64,000 nucleotides of DNA from Camillea tinctor (Eukaryota > Ascomycota > Sordariomycetes > Xylariales > Xylariaceae), in the NCBI GenBank assembly GCA_022578605.1, contig MU394055.1:810902-874901 (forward strand). Direction: 5' to 3'. Shown in pieces: positions 37,751 through 49,303 of this stretch; the stretch's first letter is position 1, and the number at the start of each line of letters is the position of its first letter. Both the position numbers and the translations under genes were made by a program. Under the pieces are notes generated by a model. It was not told the DNA's origin, searched no databases, and worked only from the letters and a program-made list of their open reading frames with translations.

Positions 37751-39156
37751 ATGAGTGTGTTTGCGTCTCCGCTACGCAGTCGGCCTGCCTATAAGATTGG
37801 CACTGGCACTGGAATTGGAATTGGAATTGGCATTGCTTGTCCACAGTGGTGCCCCCATTCCTATCCCTGTCCCGCAACTTCTGCTGCGACGTCATTCTCA
37901 GCACGTCGGATTGGACGCCGGCGATATGCGGCAGCAACCTCCTCCTCCACGAGGCCACGCCCGCGAACGGCTATTTTCTTTCCTGGTGAGAAAGATCACC
38001 GGAAGTCCCGAACTAGCTTCCCGGCAACCGAGCTAACCAGCGTCTCATCGTTCTAGGCCAAGGCGTTCAGAAGGTCGGCATGCTGACCCCCTGGCTCGAG
38101 GCGTTCCCGCGCACTGCATCCTCTATGATGGACGAGATCGATAGCTATATGGGATACAAGCTCTCCAGCACCATACAAGACGGTCCGAGCCGAGTCTTGA
38201 CCGCGACGCCCAACGCCCAGCCGGCCATTATGGCCACTTCGATCCTCATACTCCGGATCCTCGAGCGCGAGTTCGGTTTTAAAGTTTCTGAGCGTGCTGA
38301 TGTTTCGCTGGGTCACTCGCTAGGTGAGTTCGCGGCCTTAGTTGCTGCTGGTGTGCTCGAGTTTGAGGACGCTCTATATATGGTCCGTCGCCGCGCCGAG
38401 GCTATGGCGGAGGCGACGCAGAAAGCAAAAGAAGTGTACGGAGGCGAATATGGCATGGTAGCTGTCGTCACGGAACCTGAGTACCTATCACCGCTTGTCG
38501 AAGCCATAGATGATTTCGTTGGGTATCGCAGCGCCGGCGCGAGGAGCGAAAGCGCAGACAGCAGGAAGCCCATTGATCAGGTGCTCATAGCGAATGTAAA
38601 CAGCAAGAACCAGATCGTTTTAAGCGGCAGTATGCAGAAGATCAAAGAGTTAATAGCTCACGTCCGCCAGTTCCTCGGTCACGATCCTAGGGCAGTACGG
38701 CTAAATAGTGACAGTCCGTTCCATAGCCCCATCATGCGACCAGCGGTCGGCGTTATAAGAGATCTAGTGGCAGGAAAGAGCCGGGTAAAAGGGAGGGAAG
38801 ATCAAGACGTAATCACCTTTCCTGGAAAGGTACAGTGCGTGAGCAACGTGAGCGCACGCCCATTCGAGAGCGCCGCCGAGGTTAGGGACCTACTCGCGAG
38901 GCAGTGTTTGGAGACGGTGCGGTGGTGGGACAGTATAAAATACCTTGACCAGGAACAGAAAGTCCGGAGGTGGGTCGGCATCGGCCCCGGCAAGGTAGGC
39001 AGGAACCTCGTCGGCAAGGAAGTCGGCATGCGCGGGACGGATACCATCAAAGGAGGCGGAGTATGGGCGATCACGGATCCAATCGATATCGAGGAGGTCC
39101 TCAAGGGTTTAGAGAAAACGGAATTCTTGTACGACGACAGTGAAGAGGAATCATAG
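37751..39156 (+). CDS. MCT1: Mitochondrial malonyl-CoA:ACP transacylase
   Basis: Moves malonyl groups from CoA to acyl carrier protein for mitochondrial type II fatty-acid synthesis, which feeds lipoate production. Model: exon 1 37751-37985, intron 37986-38056 (GTGAGA donor, TTCTAG acceptor), exon 2 38057-39156; 444 residues. The split G codon restores FFPGQGVQKVGMLTPW, the hallmark start of the acyltransferase fold. Nucleophile motif GHSLGEF has Ser at about 166; the second catalytic block SDSPFHSPIMRPA carries the His. The first ~65 residues are basic and Ser/Ala-rich, as in a mitochondrial presequence, and hold a Gly-Thr/Gly-Ile repeat. 37751 is the first in-frame ATG: the frame is open upstream, but without another Met. 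Confidence 0.92.
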
Positions 39157-39920
39157 TAAATAATTTGAGATGAAAGGGATAAAAAAAAAGGCGAATGACT
39201 ATTCAAATATCTTGGGACGACCCTATATCGGGCGGACTAGTGTGTAAGATAGCAACTTCGACATGATGGTAGCTCTGCGTCGCGAGGAAACGTGATGGAG
39301 CTCTTTAATTCCACAGAAATCCACCAAGAGATCTTTTATTCTCTACATTAGCAATTTTTAAAGTTCAAAACTCCCCTAGAACGCTGTTTAATGGATTGAA
39401 TTTTTCATCTAGCCTCTAAGAGCATGAGTTTCTCTACCAATGGCAAAATATACTGTCTGCACATAGCCCAAGGGATGATGAGCAGTCATACTATCTGGAT
39501 CACCACGTTTGGTCTACGGCCATGAGCGTGTTAACCTGAATCGCGTTCTTTGTCAGGAGCAAAGGAAAAAATGACTTTACAATGTTTCGAACTGAGTACA
39601 GTCTGACGCGTTTTCTCCCGCGGAACAAGGTATAAAAGGGTATGTACGTACAAGAAAGACCTGACCCATATCATATATATAACCTTGCGATATGGTCAAC
39701 AACCCTGCCCGTGAGCATTTATATATGGGCTGTTTTCGCCCAGAACCTTCACGATAGAATCGTCCTTGGAAACACCCACGGCCACCTAATTATCGCGCCA
39801 AACTTTACGCGCATGCTCCCTCTTTTTCCCTCTTCCCCCTTTTTCCTTCCCCGCTGCTGTGAACCCGCCCGTTTATCACCTGCTCGCGGAACACGGGAAG
39901 AAATCAAAAGCATTTTCGCA
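39157..39920. other. Intergenic region and leader
   Basis: Transacylase 3' flank followed by the promoter of the small membrane-protein gene, including a TATA box at 39631. The part just before the start is pyrimidine-rich (39825-39850). Confidence 0.5.
39631..39638 (+). promoter_or_regulatory. Probable TATA box
   Basis: TATAAAAG lies about 290 bp upstream of the chosen start at 39921. Transcription from it would begin near 39660, after the in-frame ATG at 39642, which supports the downstream start. The match is seen; its use is inference. Confidence 0.5.
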
Positions 39921-40719
39921 ATGGAAAAGCACACCAACGCCCCCGATAAAACGAATCCCTCTGCAGAAACAAACCAGCAGAACTCGTCACGCTCTGCTGC
40001 GATCCCCCAGGCCAGGGAGGAGATCATCCCACCACCGAAAATGACGGGAGATGCACTTTCCCCTGCCCCTGTCTCCCCGTCCCCCGCCCGCTACAAGCTA
40101 ACCATCGCTTTTCTCTGCGCGCTTCTCGGGTTTACCTTTTTCGTCTACGCGTCCTCTTCTCCCGCCTCGGGGCTCGTGCTCATGACCGCGCTGCTCTTCG
40201 GTTGGCTGGGTATGGTGATCGTGGTTGCGGTTGTTGCGGATCGCCAACCGGGGGTTACTTGCCAAGGAGGAGGAGGAGGAAGAGGTGGGTGCTTGAGGAG
40301 GGAGGCGAGAGAACTCGCGGATGGCGACGCGGGGCGCTGGGATATGGAGCGTTTCCACGGCGGTAAGTCGTCCTCTGCTTTCTTCCTATCACTGCAATCC
40401 CACCCCTTGCCCTCTCCTTTTCCCCTCTTTTCTCCTCTACATCCAGCATCCTCCCTCCTCCCTATTCCCAAGCGCTTGATCACCAGCCCCCTCCCTCTAA
40501 CCGCACAAAAACTAAATAGGCATGCTCATCCACACCCTCTTCGGCTTCGACTGGGACATCCGCCCGTGCGCCGACGCCGACGGACACCTGGTCGTAGGCG
40601 GCCCCGGGCCGGACGACGCGTACGTGCCCCTGCCCGGGGACCTGTGCTGGACGTGCTGCGGGGCGCGGATCTTCGATCCGGGGTGTGAGGTTAGGACTGG
40701 ACCTGAACCACTAAAGTGA
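39921..40719 (+). CDS. Small protein with two membrane segments
   Basis: Model: exon 1 39921-40362, intron 40363-40519 (GTAAGT donor, AATAG acceptor), exon 2 40520-40719; 213 residues. The split G codon gives ERFHGGMLIHTLFGFDWDIR. The N-terminus is polar (Thr, Asn, Pro, Ser), followed by two hydrophobic segments at about 59-77 (YKLTIAFLCALLGFTFFVYA) and 84-106 (GLVLMTALLFGWLGMVIVV). The C-terminal part has a Gly-rich basic linker and a Cys-containing end (GDLCWTCCGARIFDPGCEV) that could bind metal or form disulfides. The frame is open back to an ATG at 39642, but a TATA box just upstream makes that start unlikely. No family recognised; the splice model and membrane topology are inference. Confidence 0.6.
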
Positions 40720-41494
40720 GACCAGACAGGAGGAGGAGGAGAACAAGATCTAGTCTCTTCTCGTGGGAGGGCTGAGGGTGGAATGGAATGATGAGACGGT
40801 CGGTCGGTCGGTCGGTTGAGTCTGTGTTGTAGTTAGAAGGTGGGATTTCTTCTGAGGGGGTTTTAGATGATGGTTTGGGAGTGTATGCGTATGATGGATA
40901 TGAGGGGTATGGTTTTTTCTAGTCCTGTCTTCCCCGTTTGACCCACGCCCCTATTCCCTTTCCAACTCGATTTGGACAGTTTCCATGAAATAACGGTTAT
41001 TAAATATGTATGTTTTCCTTTTCCGAAAAAAAAAAAAAGAGAGAAATGAAAGGAAATTTAATAGGAAAAAAGAAAAAGGAATATTTGTTCATGGGATAGT
41101 TTCTCTCATGTAATAAGGATCATTATTTTTTCCTGTCTAAATCTCTCCATTTCTGTGTAGGTTTAGGTAAGTAGATAGATAAACAGGTATGTATGTATAT
41201 GTTGAGAAAGAGTCAACTCTTTGGGCTCTTTACCAGCTCGTACACAGTCGGGGAGAAAAAAAGAAGTGAAAAAAGGCCACCCCTCCTGCTACTTGATACT
41301 TGTCGTTGATTATGTCGGTCTCTCTTGTCGTCCCATGCGAGAATAGGATCTACCTCGTTCGCACATCATGCCGACGTTCTTGGCCCCTTCCAGCCTGGGT
41401 AGGCATCCATAATTTCTCTCTTTCTCTCTCTCTCGCCCTCTGTATCTCTCTCCTATCCATACTCTCCTTTCTGTTCTGTTCGTCGGCCTGTCCT
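40720..41494. other. Intergenic region between convergent genes
   Basis: 3' flanks of the two-TM protein gene (+) and the HIU hydrolase gene (-). Contains a CGGT tetranucleotide repeat (40796-40817), A-rich runs near 41025 and CT-rich sequence near 41415. No gene seen. Confidence 0.5.
40796..40817. repeat. (CGGT)5 repeat
   Basis: About five tandem CGGT units. Confidence 0.85.
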
Positions 41495-41893
41495 CTAACT
41501 TCCCCGGTACGTCGAGTAGCTGTAAGGTGACAGCAGCAGGGGTACGTGGTAGTGCTGGCCCTTGTGGACAGAAAAGGTGACTGATACCTCGGGGAAGAAG
41601 GTCTCCTTAGCGTCGGCGGCGTAGTAGGCTCCCGTGTCGAAGCGCAGGGTCCAGGTGGAACGGTCCTCGACCTCGCTCAGCACATCCTCGAGGGTGTAGG
41701 TGGGCACGTCGCCCGAGGAGTGGGCGCTCGAGTAGGGCAGCCAGGCCTTGATGCGGCCATCGTCGTCCGTCTGGGACTCGAAGGTCTTGAGCGGCGCATG
41801 TCCGCCCTCGAGCTTCACGCGCACACCCTTGGCCGGCCGGCCGACCGAGGTGTCGAGCACGTGGCAAGTGATGGGGTCCTTGTCGGCTGCCAT
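41495..41893 (-). CDS. 5-hydroxyisourate hydrolase (transthyretin-like)
   Basis: 132 residues, one exon. Hydrolyses 5-hydroxyisourate, the product of urate oxidase, on the way to allantoin in purine breakdown. Length and motifs match the family: the N-terminal block TCHVLDTSVGRPA with active-site His11, Arg in DDDGRIKAW (about 47), a His pair in GQHYHVPLLLSPY (about 114-116), and the diagnostic C-terminal YRGS (129-132). The family acts as a homotetramer with active sites at the dimer interfaces. There is no N-terminal signal, and the C-terminus is not a PTS1 peroxisomal signal. No other ureide-pathway gene lies nearby. Confidence 0.95.
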   Translation of the reverse strand: MAADKDPITCHVLDTSVGRPAKGVRVKLEGGHAPLKTFESQTDDDGRIKAWLPYSSAHSSGDVPTYTLEDVLSEVEDRSTWTLRFDTGAYYAADAKETFFPEVSVTFSVHKGQHYHVPLLLSPYSYSTYRGS

Positions 41894-44800
41894 GGCGGGG
41901 GTGGGATACGTAGATAAGTGCTGGTTATATGCGTGCGTACGTACGTATATATATTACCCTAGCAGCACGGTTGGTGAGTAGGGTAAGATAGAAGGACAAC
42001 CGAAGACAAAGGGAGCTCGAGGACAGAGGCAGACTCTTTTTAGGTAAAAGAGAGTCAAGATAATAAAAATTTAATAATAGTAGTAGTACCGTTGGGGAAT
42101 TGGAGAAGATTAAAAAAAGTGTAGGAAGTAGGCTGGTTAAGTATATACGCTAAAGATAGTAGGTATGGGGTAAAGCCTCAGGAGGAAGGAAGGGATCGTG
42201 AAGTAGGCGTGAGAGAGAAAGAAAGAGAGAGAGACTAAAGTTATCGATGTATCGAAGTACCTACCTAAGGTACCTAGCCTAACCTAGTAATGTATGTTTA
42301 TTACCTGGTAGGACAACGAGGCGAAGCTGCTGGTGGGGGCTGTGAAAATGCAGGGTGAATACAACACTATAAATTTAGGGGTACTTTTCAGGTAAACCAG
42401 ACCTAGCCTAGTAAATTAGTGTAGTCAAGTATACTTGAGAAGTGGGAACTTGAATATTACAGAACAAATCAAGACATAGGTTCATAAGTTTCAGAGCTGA
42501 GAATCCAGTCCCGCAAAAGGAAAAGAAAAAAAAGAGTGAAGAAAAAAAAAAAAAACAAAGGACCCATGGGGAAGAAATAATAATGATAATTGATATCTAC
42601 TGTGAAAGAGAAATGCACCTTTTACATAGTATATATGCAGACCATGTACTATTAGTATACCTAACGTGCACCTAAATTACCTTGTCTGTTGTTAGTACTC
42701 ATGTATGTAGATAACACCATACGTATTGACAACCAGACATACCAGCACATGTAATCTATACCCCGCCCCCACCATCCATTACCCCCCCTAGTGTAGCATG
42801 TTGTCAGCAATTGAAGCTTCATACCTGGCAGGGACCAATGATAATCAAGAGGTCGGCTGGATCGGCTCCACTTGAGCTCTCTTCTAATGTTATGTCTCCC
42901 CTCTTCCCCCTCTCTGCTTACATACTTCGTACAACATAGCATATCAATTTGATAAAACTAGACTTATCTGGCACAGGTATTGGCCCATTTAATGTACGGG
43001 ACACTGCCTAGCGGTTTTTCTTGTATTTATATTTAGAAACATTTAGGTTGGCATTGGTTAAAAGCCGCAACCTCAACCATGTAAATTATACTAACTAGGT
43101 TATATAATGTATTGATGGTTATACAAGTATTATGCTGGTATTTCAACCATTGATATCCCGATCCTACCTATTATCTATAGGTTAGATTAGGTAGGTAAGT
43201 ACAGAGGTATCTGACATATATACATATGCGCTCTCTGACCTCACCGTTCTTCAGCACATTCCCGTAACCTTGTCAAATGAATAAACGTGGTCTATCATGC
43301 ATGCATACACCTTTCTTACACCTGACTGCCGATGTAGTATCTGTCGATACCTCATGTCTTGTGACCTCAACAAATGTCTAATTATAGTTTTTAAAAATTC
43401 AAAGTTCAAAGGAGGGCTGTACACACGTATGTCGGACTGGTAATTAATGTAACGTACGTATACATATGTGTTAACGTGCATCGGTAATATCGATGATTGA
43501 TATGCCTAAGTTGAGGCAAGTCAAGAGGGAAACCTTGTATTGCAAGAACATTACGCACCAAATAGTTCATCTCTATCGTTGAATCCAACACCTGCACCCA
43601 CTCTAGTTTTACATTATCTTAACCTAATATGAACTTTATATGGGCAGTGTACTATGTAGATTAGGTCGTATTATAGAATTGTCATTATGGCCCCCGCGAA
43701 CCCCAATGTTACCGAAGCATGCATGTCCCAAGTCCAAACAAGTTATATATGAACCAATGACCTCAGAATACCCCATTGAGTCTTAGTAGATGTGGTGAAA
43801 CTCAAAGTGTCTATAAAATATTCTCAGGTTTAGACAATATCTATTCTACATAGAACATTATCTTAAACAACAGCTACCCTAGCTAGTAACCATAAAACCG
43901 ACGACCTATGTAATTCAAGATCCATGTTCATACCTCCTTCGGCTTATCTGTTAACTAACTATGGCGTACATGATTCGGGAGGTACCGTGGGTGGAGGGAC
44001 CCGTGCTTACTTTACTATGCACATCAGATTAGGTCTGGCCGGAGCCGTGCTTCTATGCTTACCCAGCGCACCAGCACGCGCTCCTATAGAAGTCCAGGAC
44101 ATCCAGTGAGACAGTCTAATACCTATAACACGAGTCAGATTTTATTTTCAGATATGTCCATGATCTTCATGAACGCCGTCGTTCAAGAGCCACACAACCG
44201 ACGACTCGGCCGAGCTATGAGTCCACAAGCCGCCACGTCCCTTACTAGTTACTATAGACTAAACAACCCTTATGTACACTGCCTCGCGCGGTTGTAACCA
44301 TCGACCTTGTTCTCGGAGTGACGGACTACTGATTTGATCTCGAGGCTGAGCCTTCACATGAATCTATTATAAGGAGCAACCTATACACCTTACGAATTTG
44401 CGGTGAAGAGACTTCTAAAACCTATATGGCTCGTGCTACCATCTTTCATGTATGGACAAGACAAGTATGATTACCAGGTTAAACACCAGCTGTGCATAGT
44501 TATATATGTGTGTAATCTGAATCGGCTATACATGCCTGCTTTGTGTAGGATAACGACTTTGATTCTTGTCAGCTTGTCTTGACTCTTACCCCCTTTATTC
44601 CTTTCCTTTCCTGATATTGAAGATTATGCCCGACTGCTACCTGCAGTATACCGCGTGGATAACTGCATTGCCTCACAATAAGGTGATTCAAGATACGATC
44701 TTCATCTGGTTTGCTGTAAAGAAGTGAGATGGATGCTCATATTATATTGAATACTTTATTTTTAGATTTATCCTGTGTATATGATATTATTCTACTCCTT

Positions 44801-45936
44801 AGGTGGCGGCCAGTCTAGTAGTAAACCTAGTCGTACAGAATCTAGATCTTTACTAAATAACAAATCTATTATATCAATATTTGGGCCAGATCATACACAA
44901 TGGTCTTAACAAGTTATTTTTAAATTGAATTATTATGTAGGGCTCTTTTCTTTCCACCTTTTGCGTTGTGCCTTGAGTAAAGAACTGTGCTTAGATACTT
45001 GGATAGTGTTCTAGTTACAAGTAACTACCTAGGTTACCTACGTAACTAAGCAATTTACATATCATAACGTATTGCATAGTACCTCATATTTTAATCTCGT
45101 ATAGTTTCTTTATTTTGATTGATGGGAAATACTTAAACTGCAACTTGGTAAACAACCAAAATGCACATCAACTGCTCATCAACTTGCATATAAGTTACCT
45201 ATCACTAGATGGGACAAGAGCCTTCCCCTTTATATGTTAACTAATAACCTATGAAGGTGCCTTCGATGTGATATGAAGTAGATAAAGATGCTAATCACCT
45301 AATGCCAATTTAGCATTCACGTAAATGCGGATAATACGTCCTGACTTAGATATTGAGGTCTTAGCCTAGAAATGTAATCCAACCCGAACAGTACACATGG
45401 AAATAGGAATTGCCTGCCTACTATTGGGTCCTGTGATAGGATATAGTGTAACGTAAGTAGGAGCTGACTTCAATAGGCCATTGGTTGGTGTGCAGGGGTA
45501 GTCCTGGGCCGGGAAAAGCTAAATGCACGGACCATTACATAGAACCAAATGGAACCCCACCACGGAACTTTTGATGTGTTAAGTTGCGATATGGGGGGAA
45601 ACTTTACAATTGTAGAATATCCATCGCGGGGCATTTTTCTTTTATTTCCAAGTACTTACTACCATTACTACTACTACTAGTACTACTACTACTAGTACAG
45701 TACTACTACTTCTCCTACTTCTCCTACTACTACTGCTGCTATCGTCACTTTTACATTTTACATACTTCTAGTTCCACCAATAATATTCGTGCCACTTGAC
45801 TGATCTATCTAGTATTATAGAAACTTCTCTACCTCTCTAAAATACACAGATCCTTCATATTCATTTTTGGTTGTTGCTTTTTGTTGCTTGGTACTCACTG
45901 TGTCTCTTTGTCAAGCCAACCCCAACAGCAGCAACA
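41894..45936. other. Long gene-free region
   Basis: About 4 kb without a supported gene. Short frames such as 43924-44109 show no motif. The part near 44700-45350 is AT-rich. A (ACT)n tract sits at 45657-45740, just upstream of the Get3 gene. Confidence 0.5.
45657..45740. repeat. (ACT)n microsatellite
   Basis: Interrupted run of ACT/TAC triplets about 200 bp upstream of the Get3 start. Confidence 0.85.
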
Positions 45937-47041
45937 ATGTCTACTGCAGTTATCTCCGCCGATGACGATATCTTCGAGCCCTCCCTCCAATCGATCCTAG
46001 ACCAGAAGACACTGCGATGGATTTTCGTAGGAGGCAAAGGTGGAGTGGGAAAGACTACCACCTCGTGCTCCCTAGCTATCCAACTTGCCAAAGTCCGCCG
46101 TTCTGTCCTTCTCATCTCCACCGATCCCGCCCACAACCTGTCTGATGCCTTCTCGCAAAAGTTTGGCAAGGAGGCCCGCCTAGTCGAGGGCTACACCAAC
46201 TTGAGTGCCATGGAGATCGACCCCAATGGCAGCATCCAGGATCTCTTGGCTGGCCAGGGCGAGGAGACGGACGCCTCGATGGGCGGTATGGGAGGCATGA
46301 TGCAAGACCTCGCATTTGCCGTAAGCATATTATAAGCATACTATCTGGGCGGAAGGCAACATTCATAGAATAGTGATACTGACTCGCTTTGTCCATCTCC
46401 ACGCACAGATACCCGGAATAGATGAGGCTATGTCGTTCGCCGAGGTCTTGAAGCAGGTCAAGTCCCTCTCCTACGAAACTATCATCTTCGATACCGCACC
46501 CACAGGACACACCCTGCGCTTCCTGCAATTCCCCTCCGTCCTCGAGAAGGCCCTGGCCAAGATCTCCCAGCTATCTTCGCAATACGGGCCCCTGCTGAAC
46601 GGCTTTCTTGGCGCGCAAGGACAACTGCCCAACGGCCAAAATCTGAACGAGATGATGGAGAAACTGGAAGGCCTGCGGCAAACCATTTCTGAAGTCAACA
46701 CCCAATTCAAGGACGAAAACCTCACCACGTTTGTGTGCGTGTGCATCGCAGAATTCCTGAGTCTGTACGAGACGGAGCGCATGATCCAGGAGCTGGGTAG
46801 TTATAGCATAGATACCCACTGCATCGTGGTCAACCAGCTCCTGTTCCCGAAGCAGGGAAGCGAATGCGACCAGTGCAATGCGAGACGGAAGATGCAGAAG
46901 AAATACTTGGACCAGATCGAGGAGCTCTATGACGAATTCAACGTCGTCAGGATGCCGCTGTTGGTAGAGGAGGTTCGGGGCAAGGAGAGATTAGAGAAGT
47001 TCAGTGAAATGCTCATCCACCCGTATGTGCCTCCTGAGTAG
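45937..47041 (+). CDS. GET3: Get3/Arr4 ATPase for tail-anchored proteins
   Basis: Cytosolic ATPase that takes tail-anchored membrane proteins and delivers them to the Get1/Get2 receptor at the ER. Model: exon 1 45937-46320, intron 46321-46408 (GTAAGC donor, CGCACAG acceptor, phase 0), exon 2 46409-47041; 338 residues, the usual length. Motifs: deviant P-loop [13 protein letters not shown] (32-44), switch [11 protein letters not shown] with the catalytic Asp (about 63), switch [12 protein letters not shown] (157-166), the adenine-side VVNQLLFP block and the zinc-binding CDQC (281-284) that holds the homodimer together. The client-binding Met/Gly-rich stretch ([11 protein letters not shown]) ends exon 1. 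The frame is open upstream but has no ATG, so this start is clear. Confidence 0.96.
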
Positions 47042-47761
47042 GGACCTCGAGCATGAGCATCAATTCGAAGCCTTTCCTCCTCCCTCGTTACAATAAAGCA
47101 TGGCGTTTGTTTTCCATATTGATTGATGAAAAGAGGTACGATGCATACACAGGAGCTGGCCGAAGCTTATAATTAAAGACGGGCATTCAGATTTCTGACG
47201 AAACAGTAAAATGGCCCAAGTATTCTTTCTTTTCTATTCCCAAATACTGCCGTTGTTAGGGGTCATCCAAAAGGACAGCAGTGCCTCCGCTCGCCCATAC
47301 TAGATAGGTACTTATATGCCAGAGCGGATGGCCTAGTAGACAAGACAAGGGAAGACTCTATATTCGATGAGGCCATACCACATAAGAGAACTATTCGATC
47401 ATCCTAACGAGTTTATAATAGCGACAGAATAATTCACATGCAATGCATGATTGTGCTGTAGTATGCGTAGCGAGAGAAACATGGTGCTTACATCAGGAGG
47501 TCCTGAGGATAAGCACATAGACATGTCGGGGTTGATGAGAGGAGGAGAGTATATAGTAAGAGAGCTTCTCGAGAGATCTCTCGAGGGCTACTTTGGCTAT
47601 ATCAGGTCATAAACCTATGTTCTCTCTCCTCCTATCCACTCTATCTCATTCTATTAGAATTGTAGAGAAGGCCTGAGTCACTTGACCCCCTTAAAGCCTA
47701 AACACTCACCAGTCAGTTCACCACGAAAAGAAAGGGAAAAGAGAAGTTAAAGTAACCCAAG
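47042..47761. other. Intergenic region between Get3 and the GST gene
   Basis: 720 bp. Contains an 18-bp perfect palindrome (47568-47585) and longer flanking arms that could pair imperfectly. Otherwise ordinary. Confidence 0.5.
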
Positions 47762-48166
47762 ATGCAACCCATCAAAGTCTGGCAAGCACCCCCAGGCTCC
47801 GGCCCCAACCCCTGGAAAGTCATCATGGTGCTCGAAGAGCTCAACCTCCCCTACGAAATCGTCTGGATCCCCTACAGCTCCATCAAGTCCGAGCCCTTCC
47901 TCTCGCTGAACCCCAACGGCCGGCTGCCCGCAGCCGCGGACCCCGACACGGGCGTATCGCTGTTCGAGTCGGGCGCCATCGTCACCTACCTCGTCGACAC
48001 GTACGACAATGAACAGACGACGCTCACGTACGGAGCCGAGCGCCCCGCCGACCGCTGGCACCGCAGTGTGACGGCGCGGCCCGCGACCCGGAAGACACGA
48101 GAGCTCCGCGATGAGTATGCGCACTATGAAGGATACGGCGCGGGAGGCGGTCGAGAAGCAGCCTGA
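47762..48166 (+). pseudogene. Glutathione S-transferase, truncated (Ure2/GTT-like)
   Basis: 134 codons; full-length family members have about 210-250. Residues 1-84 are a good thioredoxin-like GST domain: VWQAPPGSGPNPWKVIMVLE, the NPNGRLPAA loop and the glutathione-site GVSLFESGAIVTYLVDTYD. After LTYGAERPADRW the frame goes straight to WHRSVTARPATRKTRELRDE, which resembles the last helix of a GST C-terminal domain, so about 100 residues of the helical domain are missing. No extra DNA is present that could be an intron. A few codons later the neighbouring frame (MRTMKDTAREAVEKQPDARK) looks more GST-like than the actual tail, which suggests a one-base frameshift near 48110-48116. Probably a decayed gene; a short functional form cannot be excluded. 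Confidence 0.7.
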
Positions 48167-49303
48167 TGCGCGGAAGTTGACCCAGGGAAAAGGGGTTGGA
48201 CCTGGCTGGGTTGGGGTAGTTGAGATGGATGTTTAGGTATGTATTTTATTTGATGAAATACAACCTATATATATATATATATATATTTATTTTTTACTTG
48301 TGTGTACTATTTTGACCAACGAGTGTATCAATGTTATCTAACCTAGATATCTCTTGTCTAGGTCTCTCTGGATGTGACATGGATGCGAGCTTGGTGTATT
48401 GTATTGGTTCTCCTTCCCCCCTATCTTGCTTGCTTTCCTTGGACCGTCTATCTGTGTGACTTACTTGATCTGGTTATACTTACCTAACGATAACTAGCCT
48501 CAAAGGGTAGAATGGGAAGAGCTCTCAACAAGCTTTACCGCTACTTTATCCCTTGTTCACAGGGGGTTTGCTTTACATACATGGTGTACATAGCAGTGAT
48601 AGTGTAGCATAGTATGTATATAGTGCTTAGCATTACCTCAACGTGATGATAAACTCGCATATCTGTAACTTATGCGTTTCCCGTAGCAACTGGGAGGGAG
48701 ACAAGGAAATATCAAGACCTAAGTTAGACAACTCTTATAGAGTATAGTGTATCGATGTTTCGGGCAAATGATCGTCATGGTTGGGCGGTAGGTGGCGGTA
48801 GAAACGATCTCAGGGGCACGATAATAAGTGGAATTAGTGGGCTTCTAGGATCTGTGGTTATGGCGGGGTAGCTTTTACTACTAACGGCACTGGAGGGGAG
48901 GGGAAGGGGAAGGGGAGAAGGGGTGAGGAAAGAAGACCTATAACCTAGAGGAGAAGAGGAGAGGAGAGAGAAAGAGGAGTTAGTTACACTAGTAAAGGAG
49001 GCGAAATTATTATTATACATAGTGTACGGACCTTAAGTTAGGTTGGTCAAAGTATTGTAAGGTTACCCAGTCTCTTTTTCTTTTTATGTTTAGTTTTCTT
49101 GTTTTTGAATGTTGGACAGTTTCATCACCAGATCTGTTGAACAATACTTGTAACTCTCCTATTCTCTCTTCCCCCCTTCTCTCTATACACCATTATCTTT
49201 CAACTTTCTTCTGCTCGACTCTTGACTTATATATAAAAGAGGAATAATAGAAAAAGGAAGACTATCCCCACACCATACCACATTACCATCCCATCTTTTC
49301 AAC
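48167..49303. other. Intergenic region
   Basis: GST 3' flank, a (TA)n tract (48266-48287), and G/A-rich sequence at 48895-48985 before the amidohydrolase gene. The leader of that gene is pyrimidine-rich (49140-49210). No gene seen. Confidence 0.5.
48266..48287. repeat. (TA)n microsatellite
   Basis: About ten AT dinucleotides. Confidence 0.85.

Noticed and set aside
39642..39920. Upstream in-frame start for the two-TM protein
   Set aside because: A TATA box at 39631 places the transcript start after this ATG, and the extra residues look like leader sequence.
45871..45936. N-terminal extension of Get3
   Set aside because: The first codon there is TTG, with no ATG; Get3 proteins start at the chosen Met.
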